This document shows, one piece after another, positions 1-6,118 of a DNA stretch of 8,980 bases; position 1 is the first letter of the stretch; each line of letters begins with the position of its first letter. The notes under the pieces were generated by a model, which was given only the letters and a program-made list of their open reading frames with translations, made no database searches and was not told the DNA's origin. Source of the DNA: Vulcanimicrobiota bacterium (GTDB lineage: Bacteria > Vulcanimicrobiota > Vulcanimicrobiia > Vulcanimicrobiales > Vulcanimicrobiaceae); the NCBI GenBank assembly GCA_013289785.1, contig JABCZE010000043.1, forward strand, positions 1 to 8,980. The letters are read 5' to 3'. The position numbers and the translations under genes were made by a program.

Positions 1-809
1 CGATAGAGTCCGTACGTCGCGTCGGCGCGCAACGCGATTGCGACGTTTGCCGGAAGCGTCCATGGCGTCGTCGTCCAGATAAGGAACGAGACGGGGCCCG
101 CCGTGTCATCCTGAGCGGAGTCGAAGGACGCGCTCAGGATGCCTTCACGTTGTTCGTCGTTCGCGGTAAAACGGACGTAGATCGACGGCGACGTACGCTG
201 CTCGTACTCGATCTCCGCTTCGGCCAGCGCCGTCTCGTCGTGGATGCACCAGAGCGTCGAGCGCAGCCCTTTATAGATTTGCTGGCGCTCGGCTAGATCG
301 GCAAGCGCGTTGACGATCGTCGCTTCAAAGGACGGATCGATCGAGCGGTAGGGTTGGTCGATAAATCCGAAAGTGCCCATGCGCCGTCGCTGCTCGCGCT
401 GACGGTCGAGCCAGTAGAGGGCGCGCTCTTTACACTGGGCGCGCAGTTCGAGTGGATCGACGGCGTGAAAATCCTTAATCCCCAAGTGTTTGAGCGTTTC
501 GTACTCGATGGGCAGCCCGTGCATGTCCCAGCCGGGAACGAACTTCGCGTACTTTCCGTCGAGCAGCGCGATCTTCACGAACATGTCCTTGAGCACCATG
601 TTCAGGAAGTGGCCCATGTGAAGCTCGCCGTTGGCATATGGCGGCCCGTCGTGCAAAATCCACGCTCCTGCGGGCGCGTTGCGCTCCAGGCGCCGTTCGT
701 ACGTCTCGTGCTCGCGCCACCACTGCACGCGCTGCGGCTCTCGCTTGGGAAGATCCGCTTTCATGGGAAAGTCGGTCTTCGGCAGATTCAAGGTGTTCCG
801 GTAATCCAT
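1..809 (-). CDS. ileS: Isoleucyl-tRNA synthetase, N-terminal part (cut by window start)
   Basis: Charges tRNA-Ile with isoleucine in the cytoplasm. The first 269 codons are present; the rest, including the KMSKS loop and the anticodon-binding domain, lies left of position 1. Class I signatures are clear: GPPYANGELHMGH with the HIGH-type motif at residues 64-67, then GWDMHGLPIEY (usually GWDCHGLPIE), then WTTTPWTLPAN, which opens the CP1 editing domain. The ATG at 809 shares one base with the csaB stop (TGATG), so translation is probably coupled to csaB; only a weak AGG lies upstream. Just before the WTTTPWTLPAN block the protein carries residues such as SFDSAQDD, encoded by an inserted palindromic repeat (107-141) that keeps the frame open. 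The family assignment is secure. Whether the enzyme is the only IleRS cannot be told here. Confidence 0.95.
   Translation of the reverse strand, partial: MDYRNTLNLPKTDFPMKADLPKREPQRVQWWREHETYERRLERNAPAGAWILHDGPPYANGELHMGHFLNMVLKDMFVKIALLDGKYAKFVPGWDMHGLPIEYETLKHLGIKDFHAVDPLELRAQCKERALYWLDRQREQRRRMGTFGFIDQPYRSIDPSFEATIVNALADLAERQQIYKGLRSTLWCIHDETALAEAEIEYEQRTSPSIYVRFTANDEQREGILSASFDSAQDDTAGPVSFLIWTTTPWTLPANVAIALRADATYGLY
107..141. repeat. Dispersed palindromic repeat inside ileS
   Basis: A perfect 11-base inverted repeat, CATCCTGAGCG (107-117) and CGCTCAGGATG (131-141), flanks the 13-base core GAGTCGAAGGACG. This is the pattern of the short dispersed elements recalled from many bacterial genomes (CCTTCGAC...GCTCAGGATGACA), which give the telltale peptide SFDSAQDD when they land in genes. 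Here it lies in frame in ileS. A degraded relative occurs at about 5617-5655. Membership of that repeat class is from memory; the palindrome itself is directly visible. Confidence 0.75.
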
Positions 810-1900
810 CACTCGTCGCCTAAAAGCTCGCCGAGGACCTCGAAGTTTCGCTCTGCCGCCGCTTGGACGACCGGGAGGCGTTGCGACAGCTGGGCCGCGA
901 GCCCGTCGCGCTCCGAGACGAGACGGTCGACGAGCTGGTCGATTGCGTCGCCGCTCGGACGCGGTTTGCCGGGAATCCAGAGCGGCTGCAGCGGATAGCC
1001 GAGGTCCTCGCAGAGCGCGGTCACCTTTGGATCGTACGGCACGGCAAGAAACGGCACCGCAAATCGCGCGGCCAAGACCAGCGCGTGCAGGCGCATGCCG
1101 ATCGCAACGCGAGCGCCCTGGAAAATCGCAGCCGCCTTTTCGAGCGTACATTCCGGCAGGAGGACCGGGGCCGACGAGCAGGCTCGAATGACGTCGGTCG
1201 ACAGGGCAGCGTCCGCAGCCCCTCCCAACGGCAGAAACGCTGCGCGCACGTTGTGCTCGGCGAGGCGGTCGACGGCCCGCGCCAAGACGGGTATCGCATC
1301 GCGGAATGAAGCGATCTTTCGAACGCTGATCACCGCATAGGCGCCGCTCTCCGGACCGAGACCGTCGGCCGCGAGGTCGGCGCGCACCGCCGGCCGGTCG
1401 TACAGAAAAACGGGATCGGCGGTCCGTTCGACCGGGACCTTGGGCAAGAGCTCTTCGAGCAGCCGGAGCGACCGTTGGTCGCGCACGGTTGCGCGATCGA
1501 GACCCTTGCAAAAGCCTTTGACCACCCAGCGCCCCCAAAAATCGAGCGGTCCGATGGATTGCGCGAAGATCATCGCTTTGCGCCCGGTACGAATCGCTTC
1601 GCGCACGATGGAAGCGTAGTAGAGGAGGCTGCGTAAGCTGGTTCCGCTTTGCAACAGGCCTCCGCCGCCCGAGAGCACGACGTCGGACCGCCCGATGGCG
1701 CTACGGACGGCGCGCCAATCCCAGCGCGGCGTCGCGTCGACACGGTAGTCGGCCGCGGTGCGCTGCGGCGTTGCCGACAACACCTCGATCGATGCCGCGG
1801 GAAAGTCGCGGCGCAGCTGCCCGACGATCACTTCGAGCAGCGCTTCGTCGCCCAAATTGCCAAAGCCGTAGTAACCGGAGATCAGCACTCGCCCGGTCAC
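809..1900 (-). CDS. csaB: Polysaccharide pyruvyl transferase CsaB
   Basis: Predicted to transfer a ketal-linked pyruvate from phosphoenolpyruvate to a cell-envelope polysaccharide. In Bacillus and relatives this modification creates the ligand for SLH-domain surface proteins. The 363-residue length fits the family. The N-terminus has the family's glycine-rich SGYYGFGNLGDEALL (about residues 8-22), followed by SGGGGLLQ and AQSIGPL; the C-terminal half has IGMRLHALVLAARFAVPFL-type sequence, seen in most members. The start is GTG at 1900, overlapping the DUF5693 stop as GTGA. There is no evident Shine-Dalgarno, so re-initiation after the upstream gene is likely. It is followed by ileS with a one-base overlap. 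No SLH protein is encoded in this window, so the link to S-layer anchoring is inferred from the family only. Confidence 0.92.
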   Translation of the reverse strand: MTGRVLISGYYGFGNLGDEALLEVIVGQLRRDFPAASIEVLSATPQRTAADYRVDATPRWDWRAVRSAIGRSDVVLSGGGGLLQSGTSLRSLLYYASIVREAIRTGRKAMIFAQSIGPLDFWGRWVVKGFCKGLDRATVRDQRSLRLLEELLPKVPVERTADPVFLYDRPAVRADLAADGLGPESGAYAVISVRKIASFRDAIPVLARAVDRLAEHNVRAAFLPLGGAADAALSTDVIRACSSAPVLLPECTLEKAAAIFQGARVAIGMRLHALVLAARFAVPFLAVPYDPKVTALCEDLGYPLQPLWIPGKPRPSGDAIDQLVDRLVSERDGLAAQLSQRLPVVQAAAERNFEVLGELLGDE

Positions 1901-3891
1901 GTCTGAGCCGAACTGCGCCGATAGATCCAGATCAGCACCGCTCCGACGAGCGCGCCGGCCACCAGCCCGTTAACGATCCGCAAGACCGAAATCTCGATCG
2001 GCGTGTGCAGGTGCGAAAACGTATCGATCACGTCGCCGATCCCCACCCCGATGCACAGCGCCAAGAGCCATCCGACCGCGCGCCGGTGCGGCGGCAGCAA
2101 TGCCGGCAGCAGCATCATGGCCGGAAAGCCGATCAAAAACTCCTTGAATCGCGGGCGAACGCTCAGCGTGGCGGTCAGCAGATGGCGCAACGCCAGCTCG
2201 ATGGGCGACGGCGAGACCTCGCTGTCGTTGCCGCTGCGCACGAGCATCAACGCGCCCGCCGCGACGATCGCGATGCCCGCCAAGAGCTGGTAGGTGAGAA
2301 CCGGCGAGAGAAAGACGTCGCGCGGCCGCTCGACGCCCGACCCGAAGCGCTTGTCGAACAGGTAGAGCGCCAGCGCGAGCAGCGGAGGAAGGGCCAGCAC
2401 CAGCCGGACGCCTCGAAAGCGCTCGATCTCCTCCATTGCAAGCGGCGCGCTCATGACCCCGACGACGACCAGCGCGCCAAGCAGCGCGACACCCGTCGCG
2501 GCGACGGTCCAGCCCAAGCTGCGGACGAGCTGCGTGCCGGCGCTGCCTGCCGGCGTTTCATTCCAGGCCGGAATCAAGATCAAGATCGCCGCGGTCGCAA
2601 AGAGTAGCGCGCCGGCCAACGCAATAGCGGAGCGCGCGAACGCATCGTGATGGCTCAACAGGCCCACGAGGTAGAGCGCGATCGTCGCGCCGTACGCGAT
2701 GGCGGCGATTCGCCGGCCGTACCAGCCGAAGAACTCCAGCAGTAGAACGAAGATCGACGGTACCGCCAGCGCGGCCAGCCCGACGAGCACACGATTGTTT
2801 CCGCGATATTGTGGAATCGGGGTCGCTCGGCCGAGGCGGAAGCCGTCGGCACGCAGCTGCTCAGCGATCTCCTTAACCATTTCGACGTTGGTCGCCTCGA
2901 CGGAAAGATCTCCGTTCGGATGGGACCAGGGGCGTAAGTACGCCACCCGGACGTTGCGTTCGCGAACGCCTAACGCGTAGCGCGCGACGACCTCGTCGAG
3001 CTTGAGCTTATCCAGCTCCGTCTTGGCGATGGCCTGGACGCGAACCGTCCGGCCGGGGATCAGGCGCGCCAGGGTGTCGTTGCCCTTCTGCACCTGGGTG
3101 GGATCGTACGTCTCGATCGACCCGAAGTTAAAGACGTGGCGTTTGAACGCTTCTGCGGTGTCCTCCAAATGGTCGGGATAGCCGACGACCGCGTTGCTCA
3201 GCCCGAAGAAGATGACCGTCGAAACCTTCGGGTCGTACGCCAGCACATCGCCAAAGACTGCGTCGATCTGGGGTGCCCGGAAGCGTTCGTCGTTTTGAAA
3301 GCGCGGAACGACCAGCAGGCCGAGCCGGTGCGCCAGCGCGATTTGGTCCGTCGGGATGCCCAAGCCGATCGCGTTGAAGTAGTCGATCTGCGTCCGGATT
3401 TCGATCACCCAGGGGCGGGTCGCTCGCAAGACTCGCACGGTTTTGGGGCTGAAGTGCAGCGCGAGCTGGGCGAGGTAGCGCCGGTAGGTCGACGGATCCG
3501 ACACGATCAGGTAGATGGCACCGGCGTCGACACGATGGCTCGAGACCAAGGAGGCGAGCAGGGGATCGCGGAGGGGCGAGAGGCGCGACTGGTTGAGCAG
3601 CGCCGCTCCCGTCGTCGCATACGCCTTTCCGTTATAGCCGACGTTCGCGCCCAGCTCTTCGGTGAGCGCCAGCGACGTCAGGCCCGCGCGGCGCAGCGCG
3701 ATTAAGAACGCGGCGGGATTATAGTTGTAGGAGCGCGCGAGGGCGTCGAGATCGGTGAAGTCCATGGCAAGCTCGACGCGGTTCGCGTGCGATTCGGTTC
3801 GAACGCGAAATGCCGCGACCGCCAGCGAGGCGACCAAAGCGACGAGCAAGACGATTGTCGCATAGCGAGTTCGAGAGGTAAAAAGCGTCAC
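1897..3891 (-). CDS. DUF5693 family multi-pass membrane protein
   Basis: A 664-residue membrane protein of unknown biochemical role. One transmembrane helix (about residues 10-28) leads into a large extracytoplasmic domain (about 30-365), with stretches such as FTDLDALARSYNYNP and ALTEELGANVGYNGKAYA. The C-terminal 290 residues contain about seven to eight hydrophobic segments, ending in IYRRSSAQT. The architecture and its place directly before csaB match the DUF5693 family, which I recall as a frequent csaB neighbour. By context it probably acts in making, flipping or exporting the polymer that CsaB modifies; no catalytic motif identifies a reaction. The start is GTG at 3891 with no Shine-Dalgarno. 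It overlaps the stop of a possible 50-codon frame (GTGA), which may supply ribosomes. The gene end overlaps the csaB start. Confidence 0.82.
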   Translation of the reverse strand: MTLFTSRTRYATIVLLVALVASLAVAAFRVRTESHANRVELAMDFTDLDALARSYNYNPAAFLIALRRAGLTSLALTEELGANVGYNGKAYATTGAALLNQSRLSPLRDPLLASLVSSHRVDAGAIYLIVSDPSTYRRYLAQLALHFSPKTVRVLRATRPWVIEIRTQIDYFNAIGLGIPTDQIALAHRLGLLVVPRFQNDERFRAPQIDAVFGDVLAYDPKVSTVIFFGLSNAVVGYPDHLEDTAEAFKRHVFNFGSIETYDPTQVQKGNDTLARLIPGRTVRVQAIAKTELDKLKLDEVVARYALGVRERNVRVAYLRPWSHPNGDLSVEATNVEMVKEIAEQLRADGFRLGRATPIPQYRGNNRVLVGLAALAVPSIFVLLLEFFGWYGRRIAAIAYGATIALYLVGLLSHHDAFARSAIALAGALLFATAAILILIPAWNETPAGSAGTQLVRSLGWTVAATGVALLGALVVVGVMSAPLAMEEIERFRGVRLVLALPPLLALALYLFDKRFGSGVERPRDVFLSPVLTYQLLAGIAIVAAGALMLVRSGNDSEVSPSPIELALRHLLTATLSVRPRFKEFLIGFPAMMLLPALLPPHRRAVGWLLALCIGVGIGDVIDTFSHLHTPIEISVLRIVNGLVAGALVGAVLIWIYRRSSAQT

Positions 3892-4040
3892 GAAGCGGGT
3901 GTGTTCGCCCAGCGGCGCAGTTTTTCTGCCATCGAATCACAGAAGGGCTCGCCATAGGCGAGCCCTCCTGCCGTCGCGTATGCACGGATCCCTTTTTGTC
4001 GGGCCACGCATACCGGGTGTGGGCGACGTTTTTGCTTCAT
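3888..4040 (-). CDS. Possible small protein, 50 residues, upstream of and overlapping the DUF5693 gene
   Basis: I do not recognise this protein. It would start at ATG 4040 (a GTG at 4070 gives 60 residues) and end with TGA at 3890-3888, overlapping the GTG of the next gene as GTGA, the same junction style used at DUF5693/csaB. It is basic, with HPVCVARQKGIRAYA and LAYGEPFCDSMAEKLRRW. Its ATG also overlaps the TGA of a 17-codon TTG frame (4090-4037) that encodes HPRCSICGRERS, a CxxC motif. Read together the two look like a zinc-ribbon protein broken by a frameshift, or two tiny coupled ORFs. Against coding: the same bases form strong hairpins (see the ncRNA entry), and GC at third codon positions is lower than in the neighbouring genes. 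Both interpretations remain open. Confidence 0.3.
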   Translation of the reverse strand: MKQKRRPHPVCVARQKGIRAYATAGGLAYGEPFCDSMAEKLRRWANTPAS

Positions 4041-4120
4041 CGCGAACGCTCGCGCCCACAAATCGAGCACCGCGGATGGTCGGGCTTCAAGGGTAGCAGA
4101 TTATCCCCTCAAATGGAAGC
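3910..4120 (-). ncRNA. Candidate structured RNA or leader between the crotonase gene and DUF5693
   Basis: Five stem-loops follow one another on the minus strand: 4120-4084 (GCTTC/GAAGC outside, AGGG/CCCT inside), 4060-4018 (8 bp), 4013-3978 (13 pairs with a 2-base bulge), 3971-3939 (15 pairs, 3-base loop) and 3929-3917 (4 bp). Three of them hold an A5 tract in the loop or inner unpaired region (4033-4029, 3997-3993, 3925-3921). In the two longest stems, four positions are A-C mismatches if the plus strand is transcribed but G-U wobbles on the minus strand, so a minus-strand RNA folds better. It lies just before the DUF5693-csaB-ileS operon and could be a 5' leader. I matched it to no riboswitch, T-box, 6S, SRP, RNase P or tmRNA signature that I know. 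Confidence 0.35.
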
Positions 4121-4121
4121 G

Positions 4122-4895
4122 TTACCATTTCGGCGCGCGCTTTTCGAGAAACGCGCTGATGCCTTCGCGCGCGTCGCGCTCGAGTGCGTTCGCCGTCATA
4201 ACTTCTTTGGTGTAATCGTAAGCGGATGCTTGATCCAGATCGATTTGCTCGTAAAAGGCCGCTTTGCCGATGCCGACGATCGTCGCGCTCGCCGACGCGA
4301 TTTCGCGCGCGAGGGCGAGCGTTTCGGCGTGGAGATTCTCCGGTACGACGACGCGATTGATCAAACCCCAGTGCAGCGCCGTCTGTGCGTCGATCGGTTT
4401 GCCGGTCAACAACATCTCCATCGCGCGCTTGCGCCCGATTGCGCGCGAGAGCGGAACCATCGGCGTGCTGCAAAAGAGGCCGATGCGCACTCCAGGGGTC
4501 GCAAACGTGGCCTGCGTCGACGCCACGGCGAGATCGCAGGCGGCGACGAGCTGACAACCGGCGGCGGTCGCGACTTTTTCGACCTCGGCGATCACCGGTT
4601 GGGGAATCGTGGCGATCCGCGCCATCAAAGCGACGCAGGCTTCAAAGATGACGCGATAGGTCTCGGCGTCGCGGTCCAGCAGTTCGCGAAGGTCGTGGCC
4701 GGCACTAAAAGCGGGCCCTTCTCCTCGCACCACCACGGCGCGAACGCCGGCGTCTTGGCCGGCCAGCGCCAAGGCGGCATCCAGTTCGCGCATCATATTT
4801 AATGAGAGCGCGTTGCGCTTCTCGGGGCGATTCATCGTGAGGACGGCGACCTCGCCGTCGCGGGCGGTCGTGATTTCGATGTACGGCGGCTTTAC
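4122..4895 (-). CDS. Enoyl-CoA hydratase/isomerase (crotonase) fold protein, ECHDC3-like, start codon uncertain
   Basis: A crotonase-superfamily protein of about 257 residues that should bind an acyl-CoA. MNRPEKRNAL and FSAGHDLRE (first oxyanion-hole strand) are typical, followed by ATAAGCQLVAACDLAVAS and FATPGVRIGLFCSTP. That last block resembles ECHDC3-type proteins. Gln replaces the first catalytic Glu of hydratases (GGGCELA in the usual enzyme) and Gly replaces the second (PE in FGQPEINLG), so classical hydration is unlikely. Homology extends back to KPPYIEITTARDGEVAVLT, yet no ATG, GTG or TTG precedes it nearby. The codon at the expected place (4895-4893) is GTA and overlaps the previous gene's TAA. 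The only conventional choices are ATG 4835, which cuts off the first strand, and ATG 5048, which adds about 50 residues from the wrong frame of the neighbour. Stop is TAA at 4122. Confidence 0.85.
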   Translation of the reverse strand, partial: VKPPYIEITTARDGEVAVLTMNRPEKRNALSLNMMRELDAALALAGQDAGVRAVVVRGEGPAFSAGHDLRELLDRDAETYRVIFEACVALMARIATIPQPVIAEVEKVATAAGCQLVAACDLAVASTQATFATPGVRIGLFCSTPMVPLSRAIGRKRAMEMLLTGKPIDAQTALHWGLINRVVVPENLHAETLALAREIASASATIVGIGKAAFYEQIDLDQASAYDYTKEVMTANALERDAREGISAFLEKRAPKW

Positions 4896-5452
4896 CGCGG
4901 GCGTTCGTTCTCCCTCGGCGGCGAAGACGGCGAGGCGAACGGCACCGGGGGCGAGCCCGCCGGCGACGCGACACCCGGTGCTGCCGAAGGCGAAGCTGCC
5001 GGCGACGGCGACGGGGACGGGGCGACCGCGCGCATTTCCTTGGCCCATGCGGGATCGGCCTTCGTCGCAACGCCGTGATGGAGCGCAAGGCGGCTCGAGT
5101 TGGCGTACGACGACTGCGGAAAGTGCGACTTGACGAAAACGTACAGCGTGACGGCGTGCTCCCGCGCGACGGTACCCGGAAGTTCGGCATAGAGCGTCGC
5201 GATGAGAAAGCCCGTCGAGGCAAGCCAGGAATCTTTCGGATAGCGCACCGCCCACTGATCGAACGAATCTTGCGTTAGAAGCAGCAGATGCTCGGTTTGT
5301 TCGGGGAGGAGCTGGTGAGTCTCGTACCGCTTCTTGAGCTGCATCGTTTCGTATCGAACGCGCAGCGCGCTCATCTTCAGCTTGCCGAAATATTCGTCGG
5401 CCGGCGCGGAGGTGACGGCGATGGTTGCGAGCAGCCCGGCGATAATCAACAC
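4892..5452 (-). CDS. Exported protein of unknown function with Ala/Pro/Ser-rich tail
   Basis: Not recognised as a named family. From GTG 5452 (TTG 5449 is an alternative) it has 186 residues. A hydrophobic signal-like segment LIIAGLLATIAVTSAPA at the very start suggests export, with cleavage after about residue 18. A helical, charged and aromatic region follows (YFGKLKMSALRVRYETMQL, then DSFDQWAVRYPKDSW and HAVTLYVFVKSHFP), in the style of helical-hairpin repeats such as TPR. The last 45 residues are low-complexity (APSPSPSPAASPSAAP and similar), ending in ENERPR. A longer frame back to 5560 would run through the tRNA gene, so I reject it. The short n-region without Lys or Arg makes the start less certain. 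The stop (TAA 4894-4892) overlaps the expected start of the crotonase gene. It follows tRNA-Val by 75 bases with no terminator seen. Confidence 0.65.
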   Translation of the reverse strand: MLIIAGLLATIAVTSAPADEYFGKLKMSALRVRYETMQLKKRYETHQLLPEQTEHLLLLTQDSFDQWAVRYPKDSWLASTGFLIATLYAELPGTVAREHAVTLYVFVKSHFPQSSYANSSRLALHHGVATKADPAWAKEMRAVAPSPSPSPAASPSAAPGVASPAGSPPVPFASPSSPPRENERPR

Positions 5453-5527
5453 GCCCCGTTCTACCCACGCCCCAACCGGTCGAACCTTACGGCAGAAAAG
5501 AGTGCGAGGCGATTCGTAAGATTGAAA

Positions 5528-5603
5528 TGGTGGGCGATGACGGGCTCGAACCGCCGACATCCTCCTTGTAAGGGAGGCGCTCTCCCAGCTGAGCTAATCG
5601 CCC
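5528..5603 (-). tRNA. tRNA-Val (anticodon UAC)
   Basis: A complete 76-base cloverleaf: acceptor stem GGGCGAT/ATCGCCC, D-arm GCTC/GAGC, anticodon stem CCTCC/GGAGG around the loop CTTACAA (anticodon TAC, reading GUA-type valine codons), a 5-base variable loop, T-arm GGCGG/CCGTC with loop TTCGAGC, discriminator A and a genome-encoded CCA. All stems pair, with one G-U in the T stem. No terminator is evident after it, so it may be cotranscribed with the exported-protein gene 75 bases downstream. Confidence 0.97.
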
Positions 5604-5713
5604 TCGCTTGCTCGGGCACTCTTCGACGAAGGCCGCCCTTAGCTTGCCGAAGGGGTCAAAGGTTTAGTAGCGGGTCGTCACCGGGCAATTCGTATTCGAG
5701 AGAATTGACATCC
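5604..5713. other. Divergent intergenic region between tRNA-Val and the RsbW-like gene
   Basis: This 110-base spacer should hold promoters for the tRNA (minus) and the anti-sigma-like gene (plus). A weak minus-strand sigma-70-like pair can be drawn: TTGCCC (5688-5683), 16 bases, TAAACC (5666-5661). It would give a tRNA leader of about 50 bases. Part of the spacer (about 5617-5655) is a degraded dispersed repeat. No promoter for the plus-strand gene is convincing. Confidence 0.35.
5617..5655. repeat. Degraded copy of the dispersed palindromic repeat
   Basis: The stretch CCCTTAGCTTGCCGAAGGG (5636-5654) differs at two of 19 positions from CCCTGAGCTTGTCGAAGGG, a common form of the repeat class also present in ileS at 107-141. 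An adjoining CTTCGACGAAG (5621-5631) is itself a short palindrome. The comparison form is recalled rather than searched, so this is a moderate call. It lies between two divergent genes, a usual place for such elements. Confidence 0.4.
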
Positions 5714-6118
5714 TTGAAAACTCACTATCATGCAGACTACCCAAGCGAGATCGGGAACGTGGCTCTGGCGCGACGCAACGTGGCGGGGTTCGCGAGCGCT
5801 TGCGGCTTCTCCGAAAGCGAGATTGCGGATATTCGGCTAGCAGCCGGCGAAGCGTTGAGCAACGCCGTCGAGCACGGTTGCGGTGCGTCGTCCGCCGGCT
5901 TCACCGTCGATTGCAAATTTGACGGCGACGAGCTCCGGATCGAGATCCAAGATGGTGGTAGGGGGTTCCACGCGCCGGCATTGCAGGGAAAGGTCGAGCC
6001 CGATCAGCGCGGCCGTGGCTTCGGGATCTTTCTGATGCGCCGCTTGATGGACGACGTTGCTTTTGGCCGCAACGGTACGATCGTTCGCCTAACGCGCAGG
6101 CAAAGGAAAGGCTACTAG
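5714..6118 (+). CDS. RsbW-type ATP-binding protein (anti-sigma factor / serine kinase fold)
   Basis: A 134-residue protein of the GHKL ATPase family that includes anti-sigma factors RsbW and SpoIIAB. Motifs in order: the N box ADIRLAAGEALSNAVEHG (the Asn binds Mg-ATP), the G1 box IQDGGRGF and the G2 box GRGFGIFLMRRLMDDV. Length and domain order fit a stand-alone RsbW-like protein. Relatives bind a sigma factor and phosphorylate an STAS-domain antagonist; neither partner is encoded in this window, so the target is unknown. No ATG lies at the expected N-terminus. TTG 5714 fits best (KTHYHADYPSEIGNVALAR follows) with a weak GAGAG 11 bases upstream; TTG 5705 is in frame too. The reading frame extends upstream through the antisense of the tRNA, which I treat as chance. 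It converges on the protease gene, with overlapping stop codons. Confidence 0.82.
   Translation: MKTHYHADYPSEIGNVALARRNVAGFASACGFSESEIADIRLAAGEALSNAVEHGCGASSAGFTVDCKFDGDELRIEIQDGGRGFHAPALQGKVEPDQRGRGFGIFLMRRLMDDVAFGRNGTIVRLTRRQRKGY

Noticed and set aside
3890..4120. T-box leader for ileS
   Set aside because: The conserved T-box antiterminator sequence is absent on the minus strand, and two full genes lie between this region and ileS.
4896..5468. N-terminal extension of the crotonase to 5468 or to ATG 5048
   Set aside because: This part is the out-of-frame reading of the exported protein's tail: Arg/Ala/Gly-rich, without crotonase homology.
5453..5560. N-terminal extension of the exported protein to ATG 5560
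   Set aside because: It would be translated from the tRNA-Val gene body, and the sequence before the hydrophobic segment looks like translated tRNA rather than protein.
5661..5688. Sigma-B-like promoter (GTTTAG...GGGCAA, plus strand) for the RsbW-like gene
   Set aside because: The elements match the consensus poorly and the spacing of 15 is off; the link to RsbW made it tempting but the sequence does not support it.
5288..5713. Upstream extension of the RsbW-like frame
   Set aside because: It reads antisense through the exported-protein gene and the tRNA, giving the familiar tRNA shadow peptide (GSNRRHPPCKGG). The domain begins only after 5714.
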